Notes: generated by a model not told the origin, from the letters alone. A DNA stretch of 64,000 nucleotides from an uncultured Methanoregula sp. (GCF_963662735.1 NZ_OY759744.1:124001-188000); one strand, 5' to 3'; positions 10,301 to 19,184 are shown, counted from the first letter of the stretch. Program-made: numbers and translations.

Positions 10301-12954
10301 ACATAGCCAAACGTGATATTACTCGTGAACGCGGGAAGCGGCGGGGGAGCGGAAATATTGATATAATTCAGCCGGACTTTAGTGTCATCGGTGGTGACAT
10401 TGGTGATAGTAAGGTTGACCGTATAACTGCCAATGTTTGTATACGTGTGGGAAATATTCCGTATGCTGCTATCTGTTGTATTGAACCACGTATTGTCACC
10501 GAACGACCAGTTCCAGTACTGGATTGCAAACGATGTCGAAGTATCATTGAACTGGATACCCTGCGGCGCGTAGCCGAACGTTGTATTAGCAATGAAGTCG
10601 GGGACCGGAGAGTTCAGGAAGAACTTGAAGATGAAGGCATCGGCGTTATTAGTACCGCCGATGACACCGGAACTGTTTGCTGCACCGATCGTTGTCGGGA
10701 AATTATTCGATGAAGTACTTCCGACTACATAGGCGTTCCCATCGGGGTCCAGTGCAATACCATAGCCATAGTCATCGGCACTGCCACCGAAATACGTGGC
10801 ATAGACCGGGGCGCTCCCGTCAAAGTTCAGTCTCAAGAGGAAAACATCATTCCCACCTCCGGCAATCCCGTTCCCTGAAACGTTCTGGTAGGCATCGCTT
10901 GTCACCCGGAAATCACCAGACTTGGTATAGCCGGCAATATGCGCAATCGCGTTCTGATCAAGAACTATCGCTGTTCCGAAATCATCCTGCGTACCGCCAT
11001 AATACGTCGAGTAGACGAGGGCGCTTCCGGCCGGGTTCAGTTCCGCCACGAAGGCATCGGTGCTTGTGGTTGTGCCACCGATCTTGGTCGTGTTTGCCGC
11101 ACCCGCAGTGGTCACTAAATTGGTGGAAGTGGTCTGGCCCGTGAAATAGACGTTCCGTGTCGCATCGTTCACTGCAATGGAATTGCCATATTCATTGTTT
11201 GTTCCTCCAAAATACGTTGAAAAATTCACGGTGGTGCCAGAGGGGTTCAGTTTTACGACGACTGCTTCTTCCCCGCCCCTCCTTGAGGGCTGGAACGAAC
11301 CTGCGCTGGTCGGGAAATCTGCGGCAGTGGTATGCCCTGTAACGTAGGCGTCCCCCTCGCTGTCCACAGCGATGCTGTGCAGGTCAGATTCGGAAGTCCC
11401 GCCATAATACGTTGAATAGACGGGGGCACTCCCGTCGGGCTTGAGTTTCACAATGAAGGCTTCGTCAGTTCCAGACCCGGCGTTGTTCGTAGCATTGATA
11501 GCTCCCGGCGTTGTATAGAAATCTCCTGAAAAAGTCCCCCCGGCAATATACACGTTCATTGCCGTATCCATAGCAAGCCCCTCGGGAAAATCCTGATCGG
11601 TCCCGCCATAATACGTTGAAAATATCAGGGCGCTCCCATCGGGCTTGAGTTTTGCCACGAAAGCATCGGTCGAACCGATCCGGGTCTGGTTGAATGCCCC
11701 CGAGGTTGTTGGGAAATTCGCTGAATCGGTATACCCGGTCACTGTCACGTTCCCACCCGCATCGACAGCGATCGCATCGCCTACATCCTGGCCAGTTCCG
11801 CCCAGATACGTTGCCCAGACCGGGGAACTGCCACCACGGTTCAGTTCCAGCACAAAGGCATCCTGGCTGCCGCTGTACGAAGGATATAGAGCATTGGATG
11901 TCCGGAAATCGGTCGACGCCGTATACCCGGTCGCATATACATACCCGGTTGCGTTGACGGCTATGGCATCTCTCTGGTCAACAACCTCACCCCGGATTGA
12001 TGTCGGAGTCCCACCATCGGCGGACGACCCGCCGTAATAGGTGGAATAGCCCAGTTTTGGATCGATAACAAGGGGATAGGTAGGATCGTATGCGCCGGTA
12101 ACCATCCTGGCACTATCGGGCCCGGTAACGGAATACCGGACCGTGACATTAACACGCCGGCCCACGATTTCCTGGTACGAAAACGGCGGACTTTCCCGGA
12201 ACATGCCATGGGAGGTCGTGATGTTCAGTGAACCATCCCCGTCCACGATAATGCCGGTGATTCCGTCATACCGGAACGCGATCCTGCCCGGGTCAGCTCC
12301 CGGGGCGATGTGAAACTCCCTTTTCAGGTAGCCTTCATTCCCAAAATACCGGAGATCGATCCCGGGGTACAGGTCATGGTATATGACTGAACCGTAGGTG
12401 GAAATATTCGAACGCCAGCCGGACGGATCACTCCCGATGAGATAGTTGACTTTCCCCGGCAGTTCATCCACGCCGGTGATGGTCGGGTGCGGGTTCGCCC
12501 CGGGAAACGATTGCCGTATGGGCCCGGCCGTACCGTTCAACCCGGAATTTTTGACATTATCCACAATTACTTCTCCCGGCGTGAAATAGAGCGTGGAACC
12601 GCTTCCCCGGACCGTGAAGGATATGTTCCGGTCTGCGATCTGACCGGTATTCGGAATGAAACTGAATGGCAGCGATGCAATATCCGTCCGGGCCATAACT
12701 TTTGATGAAACACTGAGAGGAAAGGATGGTTCCGGGGAACTGATGTTTGCGATGTTGCGCTCCTGCAGCCGCGCCGGGTCTGCGGGAGAAAAGGGTCGGG
12801 AAAATCCCAACGGGGAAAGGTTTTTCTCGACAGGAAGAACGAGTCCCCCGGGGGAAATTGTTTTTGCATGGACCGGAAAGATGACGATGAAAAAAATTAA
12901 GAGTATCAAAAGGACTTGTGTTATTTTCCGGCTTACGGCATGCGTGGGACTCAT
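7387..12954 (-). CDS. giant surface protein: DUF7948-like domain, SBBP propeller, eight PKD repeats, C-terminal anchor
   Basis: This 1855-residue exported protein has a signal peptide (residues 10-30). Residues 70-300 resemble the N-terminal domain usually found before SBBP repeats (FIPNTGQIADRNISF, LYPGIDLRYFGNEG). Seven SBBP repeats follow, marked by YSTYYGG or ATYFGG about every 65-70 residues (about 303-780), consistent with a seven-bladed propeller. Then come eight PKD domains (about 783-1508), each with YWNWSFGD or MWNWSFGD and FNTT, rich in N-glycosylation sites. A Gly/Ser hinge and a beta domain ending in HGFSIFGLVALK, similar to archaeal PGF-pre-PGF regions, lead to a membrane helix and a basic tail. 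A GGGAG lies 9 bases before the ATG. The 270 bases upstream are AT-rich promoter-like DNA. Adhesion or surface-layer function is inferred. Confidence 0.85.
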   Translation of the reverse strand: MSPTHAVSRKITQVLLILLIFFIVIFPVHAKTISPGGLVLPVEKNLSPLGFSRPFSPADPARLQERNIANISSPEPSFPLSVSSKVMARTDIASLPFSFIPNTGQIADRNISFTVRGSGSTLYFTPGEVIVDNVKNSGLNGTAGPIRQSFPGANPHPTITGVDELPGKVNYLIGSDPSGWRSNISTYGSVIYHDLYPGIDLRYFGNEGYLKREFHIAPGADPGRIAFRYDGITGIIVDGDGSLNITTSHGMFRESPPFSYQEIVGRRVNVTVRYSVTGPDSARMVTGAYDPTYPLVIDPKLGYSTYYGGSSADGGTPTSIRGEVVDQRDAIAVNATGYVYATGYTASTDFRTSNALYPSYSGSQDAFVLELNRGGSSPVWATYLGGTGQDVGDAIAVDAGGNVTVTGYTDSANFPTTSGAFNQTRIGSTDAFVAKLKPDGSALIFSTYYGGTDQDFPEGLAMDTAMNVYIAGGTFSGDFYTTPGAINATNNAGSGTDEAFIVKLKPDGSAPVYSTYYGGTSESDLHSIAVDSEGDAYVTGHTTAADFPTSAGSFQPSRRGGEEAVVVKLNPSGTTVNFSTYFGGTNNEYGNSIAVNDATRNVYFTGQTTSTNLVTTAGAANTTKIGGTTTSTDAFVAELNPAGSALVYSTYYGGTQDDFGTAIVLDQNAIAHIAGYTKSGDFRVTSDAYQNVSGNGIAGGGNDVFLLRLNFDGSAPVYATYFGGSADDYGYGIALDPDGNAYVVGSTSSNNFPTTIGAANSSGVIGGTNNADAFIFKFFLNSPVPDFIANTTFGYAPQGIQFNDTSTSFAIQYWNWSFGDNTWFNTTDSSIRNISHTYTNIGSYTVNLTITNVTTDDTKVRLNYINISAPPPLPAFTSNITFGYVPQGVQFNDTTQSINIQYWNWSFGDNLWFNTTDITTRNVTHTYSSSGSYTVNLSVTNTTGLSTPFTNTNTTSIANYINISARIPIPAFTSNITFGYVPQGVQFNDTTLTTNVQYWNWSFGDNIWFNTTDINARNTTHTYLSSGSYTVNLSVTNTTGLSTPFTNTNTTSIANYINISAGIPIPAFTGTPTSGNFPLDVQFNDTTLSTNILYWNWSFGDTHWFNTTSAAARNATHTYSSAGSFTVNLSVTNTTGLSTPFTNTNMTSRLNYITSVALPFPDFTGSPRSGNATLKVQFNDTSLSPGVTMWNWSFGDNTWFNTTSVAARNTTHPYSAEGSYSVSLSLTNSSGTNSTSRSGYILVGPPLPVPDFMGSPTTGNPPLDVQFNDTSPSPGITQWNWSFGDNSWFNTTGSVFRNATHTYSTIGTFTVNLTVTNSTGVNTTSRSGYISTTPPPPLPLFTGSPVSGVAPLLVQFTDLSTSPGLTMWNWSFGDGHWFNTTDTAQRNAQYTYESGGSYTVNLSLTNSSGTNMTSRSGYISVTALPNGVDFSATPTSGIIPLIVQFTDLSTAPGIIMWNWSFGDGHWFNTTDTSQRNAQYTYVDAGSYRVNLSVTNSSGTNTTSKFGFITASNPTTTTPTPGSSGSGGGGGSSPSWYVPAQQTPLVLSTAAPQATLAIPPVKPPSYHIQTTTTCLLPEGLRFPPLSDGMQPFLFDRVKAEHAGYTVEIKGNSVTATRSNNLLVIDATNIQESGSGLITGSVQNVYFVVQPDPLDVNIGGVTITGEASLPTLPEYICMNITISDLVPNQTLNSFQLTAAQWDREISAVGFTATFRKDGISSTGPGIIRMTCPPEWVDNHGGNPAIGIVRIGDDKLTELLPTTYTGTDESGNRAFEAPTPHGFSIFGLVALKSRTGEAVQNLTPVPIENQNNLGFLSLLTPEGGAAYWVTIFGCFAMIVIVLFVVWKRWKKYDWLFMR

Positions 12955-13225
12955 GATATGATCTCCCGGACTCGAACAACACCGTCCACCAAGGATAAAA
13001 CCGGAACTCCGGAGATCTACCCCTTTTCAGTCAGCAATTTCCGTGACGGACAATAAACTCATATTTGTTCTACTATAAACATTTTTTTTTATTATTCTAA
13101 TAATTGAAAACAATAAAATTATTTAATTATCTGTATATTTTTTATAACAGTATAAAAATGTTATTTGGGTACTACAAGATCTCAAGGGTACTTAGAAGAA
13201 TACCTAGCAATTTAGGGTTAACATC

Positions 13226-13897
13226 CTAGTACCCGAGCGATTCCCGGATAAGGATTACCGTCACCCTGCCCGGGATCTTCTCCTGGGCAAGGATAACGCA
13301 CTTTGCGATCATGCTCGGGGTACCATACGCGTGATGGGCCCGGGAGTTCTCAAGGGGATAGACATATTCCCGTACCCTCACGATGGCATCGTCAAGGGTA
13401 GGAACGATCTTGTTGATCCCGCAAACGATGATGACATGCCCGGCAGCAAACGGCCATGCCCCTACCCGGCTCCCGCTCGCATCGCAGCCATAGATCTCGC
13501 CGGTTTCCGTAATAGCGCTGGCACTCGAGACAAAATAATCGGCAGTTACGGATTTCCGCCGAAGCTCAGCTCTTTTCGTACCATCGTTCTCTGCCGTGAT
13601 CACCTCGTGTAGATCCTTCCAGCCGGCCGTTTTCCCTGAAAGGTAATCCTCAAACCCGATCTCGATGAGCGTAGTAGACGAACCTGTCATCACTTCCGCT
13701 CCACGGGGGATCAGCTTCTGAACTTCGGCCATTGCCCCGTCACTGTTCGCAACTGTAATCACCGTGATCCCGTGTCCCTCCAGCGCCCTGATAGTTTGCT
13801 CAACTGCTTCCGGTGAAGGAGTGCGGTTCCATTTCCCGGGATCGACACCGGCTTCCCCGGTGAGATTCACGGCACTATACTGCGTTATCCTGCTCAT
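13226..13897 (-). CDS. LUD-domain protein (LutC/YkgG-like)
   Basis: The protein matches the LUD fold: HGITVITVANSDGAMAEVQKLIPRGAEVMTGSSTTLIEIG, then VSSASAITETGEI and HVIIVCGINKIVPTLDDAIVRV (each family hallmarks). In bacteria LutC takes part in L-lactate oxidation with LutA and LutB. Neither partner is nearby, so the substrate is unknown. The ATG at 13897 was chosen because the upstream extension to 13981 (beginning MILHDRPGE) is not family-like. It stands alone, divergent from the Cache lipoprotein at 14046. Confidence 0.8.
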   Translation of the reverse strand: MSRITQYSAVNLTGEAGVDPGKWNRTPSPEAVEQTIRALEGHGITVITVANSDGAMAEVQKLIPRGAEVMTGSSTTLIEIGFEDYLSGKTAGWKDLHEVITAENDGTKRAELRRKSVTADYFVSSASAITETGEIYGCDASGSRVGAWPFAAGHVIIVCGINKIVPTLDDAIVRVREYVYPLENSRAHHAYGTPSMIAKCVILAQEKIPGRVTVILIRESLGY

Positions 13898-14045
13898 AAT
13901 TTCCCAGATGCCGTTTATTGTACGCAATACTATAAACCTGATGCCGATGTGGCATTCCCCGGGCCGGTCATGCAGGATCATGACCCGCCCCGTCCCCGCC
14001 GGACTATTTCAGCAGGCTTTTATTCCTATATGAAGATGCATCGTC

Positions 14046-15467
14046 ATGAAAACGCGGCACCTCGTTTCGGTCCTGCTCGTCATAGCCATCTGCATACTCG
14101 CTGCAGGGTGCAGCCAGCCTGCCAAAGACACCGGGCAGGCATCTGCAGTCGTAACCACGGGGAATTCAGTCCAGCCGGCAGCAGCGGGAGTCCTGACACC
14201 CGCAAACCTTACCCCGCTTGTCAAAAAAGCCGTTGCCTATGCACGGGAGAACGGGAAAGAGAAAGCCATTGCAGTCTTCAATGACCCGCAGGGGCAGTTC
14301 GTTTCGGGGGACACGTACATCTTTGCCGAGGCATATGACGGGACTGCATTGGCAGAACCCTTCGAGCATGCTCTTGTCGGAACCAATATCCGGAACCTGA
14401 CCGACCGGTATGGATTACCCCTTGTCCGGAACCTTGAAGAGACGGCAGGGTACGGCATCGGGTACGTCAGCTACGATTACCGGAACCCCAAAAACAACAA
14501 TACGGTCGAGCCGAAGCTCTCGGTTGTTGCCGATGTCGACGGCACCTATTATGTCGGGGCAGGCACCTACGCAAGCACCGGCCAGATCTACCCATCCACG
14601 GTGTACGTCCAGCCCGCAAAGGCGAGTACGGTCACCGACCTCGCCACATTTGTCGGAGAGGCTGCCGGTTTTGCCCGGAAGAACGGGAAGGAGAACGCGA
14701 CAGCCGCGTTCAATGACCCGCAGGGACCGTATGCAAAGAGCGGGATGAAAATAATCGCCCTGGACTATAACGGCACCGTGCTCGCGAGCACCATCTCGCC
14801 GGAACTGCCCCGGGATCACATCAACCTGATCAACTACCATGACCCGGACGGGGTTGCCACGATCCGGGAGATGCGGGACCTTGTACGGAACGGCGGGGGC
14901 TACTCGTACACGGTAACGAAAGTCACCAGGGACGGCAGGGATATTTTCATCCCCAAGATCGATTACGCAGAACCCGTTGATGGCACCTGGTGGCTGTTCT
15001 CCGGTATCACCGTTCCCGGGTATGAGCAGCTCGGTACCGGGAACGTAACCGGTATCGGCATCCGTAACCAGACGCGGGACGAGGCATACGATCTCCTGGT
15101 ACAGGCTGCGGATTTTGCACAAAAGAATGGCAGGGAAAAAACCCTTGCCGAGATCAATAACCCGCAGGGCCGGTTTACCAGCGGGAACCTCTTTGTATGG
15201 GCCGAATCATTTGACGGCACGGTTCTTGCCGACCCGTACTGGAAAGAAGCGATTGGCAAAAACTTCATGAACTATACGGACCGGTACGGGGCAACACCGA
15301 CCATCACCGGCATCAATGCCATCCGCAGCGGAAACGGGTTCTCCCGTGCGATGTTCGCCGATACCACGGTACAGGGTTCAATGCCGGTCCCGAAACTGAC
15401 CTGCATGAGGGCCATCGATGACACCTGGTGGATTGGCAGTGGGATTTATGGCGTGCAGGTCACGTAA
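14046..15467 (+). CDS. lipoprotein with three tandem single-Cache-like domains
   Basis: A lipoprotein signal (ILAAGC) leads into three similar domains at about residues 55-185, 195-320 and 335-473. Each starts with a helix (VKKAVAYARENGKEKA; VGEAAGFARKNGKENA; VQAADFAQKNGREKT), then FNDPQG or INNPQG, then DGT-type strands and YVG/WWIGSG near the end. These are hallmarks of the Cache (sCache_2) sensor fold, which binds small extracellular ligands. There is no kinase or chemotaxis signalling domain, so this is probably a free ligand-binding lipoprotein. The likely ligand is unknown. Confidence 0.85.
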   Translation: MKTRHLVSVLLVIAICILAAGCSQPAKDTGQASAVVTTGNSVQPAAAGVLTPANLTPLVKKAVAYARENGKEKAIAVFNDPQGQFVSGDTYIFAEAYDGTALAEPFEHALVGTNIRNLTDRYGLPLVRNLEETAGYGIGYVSYDYRNPKNNNTVEPKLSVVADVDGTYYVGAGTYASTGQIYPSTVYVQPAKASTVTDLATFVGEAAGFARKNGKENATAAFNDPQGPYAKSGMKIIALDYNGTVLASTISPELPRDHINLINYHDPDGVATIREMRDLVRNGGGYSYTVTKVTRDGRDIFIPKIDYAEPVDGTWWLFSGITVPGYEQLGTGNVTGIGIRNQTRDEAYDLLVQAADFAQKNGREKTLAEINNPQGRFTSGNLFVWAESFDGTVLADPYWKEAIGKNFMNYTDRYGATPTITGINAIRSGNGFSRAMFADTTVQGSMPVPKLTCMRAIDDTWWIGSGIYGVQVT

Positions 15468-15495
15468 CCAGGGATCCTTTGTTAAAAAAACGCTC

Positions 15496-15502
15496 TTTTT
15501 TT
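15496..15502 (+). terminator. T-run after the Cache lipoprotein gene
   Basis: Seven T residues lie 29 bases past the stop codon, matching the T-rich signals at which archaeal RNA polymerase terminates. There is no convincing stem before it. Confidence 0.35.
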
Positions 15503-15643
15503 GCAGATCCCCGGAACAGTCCCGGAACAGTCCGGTTGGTTTGATGCATGGTTACTTCATCTCATACGCCATATAATACAATGGTGATTCGTTCAACAGA
15601 ATCAAAAAACCATCTGTGTTTTTCCGGTCACCAGGACTAAATT

Positions 15644-15913
15644 ATGGAAAAAATCACCTATGAAACTCCCGAAGTCTTTGTGCCAACCCCCGCCCACATC
15701 GATATCCTCCAGGCAGTAGCCGACAAACAGGGTTGCCACATCAGTCACGTAGTTCACGCACTGCAGCCCAACCACAGCGAAAGCAGTGTCCGGTCAGCGG
15801 TACGGGTCCTCCTCTCCAAACGCTATCTCGATGGAGGAAAATCGAGCAGCGAGATCGTTCTCCGGCTCACGTCCAGAGGCCGTCTTCTCCTCCAGCCGAC
15901 TGCATCCTGTTAA
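15644..15913 (+). CDS. small winged-helix-like protein
   Basis: This 89-residue protein reads as one winged helix-turn-helix. THIS part PTPAHIDILQAVADKQ is helix 1, HISHVVHAL helix 2, SESSVRSAVRVLLSKRYL the recognition helix, and IVLRLTSRGRLLL the wing. Methanogens carry many such stand-alone regulators. The target genes are unknown. The 100 bases upstream hold an AT-rich tract (ATATAATACAATGG near 15570) that could be its promoter. The family call is by pattern only. Confidence 0.6.
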   Translation: MEKITYETPEVFVPTPAHIDILQAVADKQGCHISHVVHALQPNHSESSVRSAVRVLLSKRYLDGGKSSSEIVLRLTSRGRLLLQPTASC

Positions 15914-16171
15914 TTCTTTTTTACTATCATTTCCCATCATGCCCGGGGACAGGAACGTACCATCCCTGCACGTAATTGCAATGCCAGGAACAGGCTGTGG
16001 GATACCCACGGGTCATCTGTCCGCTTCTTCCTGTGCTGATGGAGCCCCTGCCTATCCGCCAAATAAAAAAATTCAATATGAGAGGAAGGAGCATTAGCAG
16101 CGCATGAATCCTGCTGAAACCCGGAAAAATAACCAGTCTGATTTGAGGAAAAATTCATAAAAACGTAGCAA

Positions 16172-16244
16172 CGCCCAGGTCGGAATTCGAATCCGAGTCG
16201 ATTGCGTGACAGGCAATCATGATAGGCCACTACACTACCTGGGC
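16172..16244 (-). tRNA. tRNA-Asp (GTC)
   Basis: The 73-base cloverleaf is complete: acceptor GCCCAGG/CCTGGGC with discriminator G, D-arm, an anticodon stem with loop CTGTCAC (anticodon GTC), and a T-arm with TTCGAAT. It lies 15 bases downstream of the tRNA-Tyr gene on the same strand, so the two are probably co-transcribed. Confidence 0.95.
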
Positions 16245-16259
16245 ATTTTTATACAGTAA

Positions 16260-16365
16260 TCCCGCCTCCCAGATTCGAACCGGGGACATCGCGGTAGCTG
16301 CGCAGTTACCTCAATCGGTAAACCATACTACAGCCGCGCACTCTACCAAGCTGAGTTAAGGCGGG
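16260..16365 (-). tRNA. tRNA-Tyr (GTA) with a 32-base intron
   Basis: The acceptor CCCGCCT/AGGCGGG with C1-G72 and A73 is typical of archaeal tRNA-Tyr. The D-stem is ACTC/GAGT, and the anticodon stem CGCGG/CCGCG encloses CTGTAG plus A. The 32 extra bases (about 16296-16327) sit after position 37, the canonical archaeal intron site. The intron can form an inner hairpin (TTACC/GGTAA). Its CAGC can pair with exon GCTG, giving the central helix of a relaxed bulge-helix-bulge for the splicing endonuclease. Exact splice points are inferred from restoring a 7-base loop. Confidence 0.9.
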
Positions 16366-16468
16366 GCACTGCGCTACTAATGTATGGCAAGTTTCCTATT
16401 AAACATATCGTAAGACTCGCGGTTTTCGCCCCGTAAAAACCGCGGATTTGAGAGTGGTGCAGCGATTG

Positions 16469-16478
16469 TTTAAATAAT
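16469..16478 (+). promoter_or_regulatory. TATA box of the leuA-like gene
   Basis: TTTAAATAAT stands out against GC-rich DNA. It lies about 25-30 bases before the expected transcription start near 16498, implying a very short leader for the gene starting at 16505. Confidence 0.55.
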
Positions 16479-16504
16479 TCGCATACTCATTAGGATGTGT
16501 ATGA

Positions 16505-18037
16505 GTGCTCGCAAGGATGTTGCGGGGGATCGCTTTCTTCACCGATAGCCACGCCCTTCATGAAGTAACTGTTTTTGATACCACGCTCCGGGACGGAGAA
16601 CAAACCCCGGGAATCGCATTCACGTTTGAACAAAAACTTGAGATCGCACGCCAGCTCTCCGACATCGGCGTCCATGCCATCGAAGCAGGATTCCCTGCAT
16701 CTTCGAAAGCCGAGAAAGAGACGGTAAGCGCTATCAAAAAACTCGGTCTTAAGTCGAAGATCTGCGGGCTCGCCCGCTCCGTGAGAGCCGATGTGGACGC
16801 CTGCCTTGACTGCAATGTTGACATGGTGCATGTCTTTATCCCGACCTCGGATATCCAGCGGGAGAACACCATCAACAAGAGCCGGAAGGAAGTGCTTGAG
16901 ATAACCGCCGATATCATCGGCTATATCCGTAAACACTCCGACCTGTGCATGTTCTCGGCAATGGATGCCACCCGGACGGACTGGGATTACCTCATCGAGG
17001 TGTTCCGGACAGCGGCCGATGCCGGGGCAACGATCATCAACGTGCCGGACACGGTCGGAGTCATCTCGCCATCCGCGATGAAGACCCTCATCGCCCGGAT
17101 CAACCGGGACGTGAAGTGCCCCATCGACGTCCACTGTCACAATGATTTCGGTCTTGCGGTAGCCAACACCATAGCTGCCGTTGAAGCCGGCGCCTCGCAG
17201 GTGCAGGTGACCGTGAACGGCCTGGGGGAGCGGGCCGGCAATGCCGATCTTGCCCAGACCGTGATGATCATGGAGTCCATGTACCGGATCAAAACCGGCA
17301 TCAGAAAGGAGCGGCTGGTCGAAACCTCCCGCCTCGTTTCCCGGTTCTCCGGTATCGGCATCCCCCCGACCCAGCCGGTGGTTGGCGAGAATGTCTTCAG
17401 CCACGAAAGCGGGATCCACTCGCATGGCGTGCTCCAGAACTCTGCCACCTTTGAGCCGGGCATCATGACCCCGGAGATGGTGGGCCACCGGCGCAGGCTT
17501 ACCCTGGGTAAACACGTGGGCCGGCACGCGGTGCAGCAGATGCTTAAGGATGTCCACATCGACCCTGACGGAGCCCAGCTTGACGCTATCGTCGAGAAAG
17601 TCAAGGCCGTGGCAAACAAGGGCAAGCGTGTCACCGATGCCGACCTGTACGAGATCGCCGAGTCCATCATGGGCATCGAGCTCAACCAGAAGGCACTCGC
17701 CCTGCAGGACATAGCCATCATGACCGGTAACCACGTTATCCCGACCGCCAGCGTCAGGGCTATGGTAAACGGCGAGGAGCATGTCTTCTCCGCGGTAGGA
17801 AACGGCCCGGTGGATGCAGCCCTGAAAGCCATCCTCGGGATCACCCCCTCGAAACTCCAGCTCAAGGAGTTCAACATCGAGGCAATCTCCGGAGGTTCCG
17901 ATGCAATGTGCCACGTGACCATTGCCGTGGAGGACGGGCAGGGCAGGATCTTCGATGCAAGCGGGAGCGGCGACGACATCGTCCTCTCCTCGGTCGAGGC
18001 CCTGGTCAATGCCGTCAACCTGATCAACCGGGCGTAA
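16505..18037 (+). CDS. leuA: 2-isopropylmalate synthase / (R)-citramalate synthase family
   Basis: This 510-residue enzyme condenses acetyl-CoA with a 2-oxoacid (2-oxoisovalerate for LeuA, pyruvate for CimA) on the way to leucine or isoleucine. The TIM barrel starts with FDTTLRDGEQTPG (residues 24-36), carrying the catalytic Arg and metal-binding Asp. It has the metal-binding VHCHNDFG near 209, NGLGERAGN, and HESGIHSHGVL. The C-terminal 130 residues form the LeuA dimer/regulatory domain that binds the end product. Length fits LeuA or CimA; substrate specificity cannot be read from motifs, so LeuA is the likelier but not certain call. GTG 16505 was taken (AGGA 9 bases upstream); ATG 16517 is possible. 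Confidence 0.8.
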   Translation: MLARMLRGIAFFTDSHALHEVTVFDTTLRDGEQTPGIAFTFEQKLEIARQLSDIGVHAIEAGFPASSKAEKETVSAIKKLGLKSKICGLARSVRADVDACLDCNVDMVHVFIPTSDIQRENTINKSRKEVLEITADIIGYIRKHSDLCMFSAMDATRTDWDYLIEVFRTAADAGATIINVPDTVGVISPSAMKTLIARINRDVKCPIDVHCHNDFGLAVANTIAAVEAGASQVQVTVNGLGERAGNADLAQTVMIMESMYRIKTGIRKERLVETSRLVSRFSGIGIPPTQPVVGENVFSHESGIHSHGVLQNSATFEPGIMTPEMVGHRRRLTLGKHVGRHAVQQMLKDVHIDPDGAQLDAIVEKVKAVANKGKRVTDADLYEIAESIMGIELNQKALALQDIAIMTGNHVIPTASVRAMVNGEEHVFSAVGNGPVDAALKAILGITPSKLQLKEFNIEAISGGSDAMCHVTIAVEDGQGRIFDASGSGDDIVLSSVEALVNAVNLINRA

Positions 18038-18055
18038 GGCCCGGCTCCATTCCCC

Positions 18056-18062
18056 TTTTTTT
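18056..18062 (+). terminator. T-run after leuA-like gene
   Basis: Seven T residues about 20 bases after the stop codon are consistent with archaeal intrinsic termination. Confidence 0.35.
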
Positions 18063-18161
18063 CGGTTGCTTGAACAGTATACCGAGTGGAGACCAGGCCC
18101 TGATCGTCGGCATTTTCGATACCTTTTTTAATTTTTATGGCACTGGTCATACTAGCAGCTT

Positions 18162-19184
18162 ATGATTCCTGTCCTGGCGCAGTATTTTCTGGATTTCTGC
18201 CGGTTTTCCACCGGGCTCTCACCCAAAACGCGTCCGTTCTTTGTTTCCTGCGAAGTAACGTTCCGCTGTAACCTTCGCTGCGAATTCTGTAATATACCGA
18301 ATTTCAACCCGATCCCGCAGGAAGCCCCTACGGCCATTATGGAGAGACGGCTGGAGGAGAGTTTCCGGCTCGGCTGCCGGATCGTCTCCTTTACCGGCGG
18401 AGAGCCCCTGATGCGAAACGATATCGGGCAGCTTGCGCAAAAAAGCCGCGAGCTGGGGTATTTCACCGGCCTTGTAACCAACGGCCTCCTGCTGGGAAAA
18501 CACGTGGAATCGGAATGGCTCCACCGGATCGATGTGCCTGCGGTCAGTTTCCTTGCCGATGAGGAATCCTTCAACCGTACCCGCCGCGTCCCGGATGCCT
18601 ATGCTGTCGTCAGCAGGAACATCCGCGACGCGGTAGATGCCGGGCTCTCGCCGATTCTCTTCTCCACCCTCACGAAGGACACGCTCCAGTATGCAGAAAA
18701 AACAGCAGCCTTTGCCCACTCCCAGGGAATCAACGTGTATTTTTCCCTGGTACAGAAAGCCCCCCGGGAGGAGTTCGACACCATTGATTACACGGCTCTC
18801 AAGATCAGGGATGCAGAGTCTGCGATAAAACACCTTCGCAGCCTCCGGAAGGAATACGGCTGTGTCCGGTTCGATCCCGATTTCGAGAAGATGCAGGCAA
18901 ACGGCGGGTTCAACGATTGTATCGACTGCCGTACTGCACAGACGGTCGTCTCCATCAAGCCCGACGGGAGTGTCAGCCTGCCCTGCCCGCCAAAGACCCT
19001 GCTCGCAATATCACCGGACATGCCCCTCGAAGAGCACTGGAAAGGAGAACAGGCAGCACGTATCCGCCATGCCCGGGGCACCATGCCGTTCTGCAAGGAC
19101 TGCCAGGTGAACTGCATGTACCTCCCGTCGCTCATTGGTCACCCGGTCCTTTTGGCCAACTGGATCCGGAACAACGGCTGGTAA
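18162..19184 (+). CDS. radical SAM protein with C-terminal cysteine cluster
   Basis: The radical SAM motif CNLRCEFC (Cys36, 40, 43) binds the [4Fe-4S] cluster that cleaves S-adenosylmethionine. SFTGGEPLMR supplies the SAM-binding GGE motif. The C-terminal part has further cysteines (CIDCRTAQ, SLPCPPK, CKDCQVNC), suggesting an auxiliary cluster of the SPASM/twitch type. SIKPDGSVSLPC is the usual lead-in to that region. The substrate is unknown, as neighbours give no hint. An AT-rich TATA-like tract (TTTTTAATTTTTATGG) lies at 18123-18140. It starts a short monocistronic unit. Confidence 0.85.
   Translation: MIPVLAQYFLDFCRFSTGLSPKTRPFFVSCEVTFRCNLRCEFCNIPNFNPIPQEAPTAIMERRLEESFRLGCRIVSFTGGEPLMRNDIGQLAQKSRELGYFTGLVTNGLLLGKHVESEWLHRIDVPAVSFLADEESFNRTRRVPDAYAVVSRNIRDAVDAGLSPILFSTLTKDTLQYAEKTAAFAHSQGINVYFSLVQKAPREEFDTIDYTALKIRDAESAIKHLRSLRKEYGCVRFDPDFEKMQANGGFNDCIDCRTAQTVVSIKPDGSVSLPCPPKTLLAISPDMPLEEHWKGEQAARIRHARGTMPFCKDCQVNCMYLPSLIGHPVLLANWIRNNGW

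Noticed and set aside
16490..17914. Long minus-strand frame of 474 codons opposite the leuA-like gene
   Set aside because: It is the mirror of a strongly conserved enzyme gene; its translation is His/Asp/Gly-rich without any family pattern.
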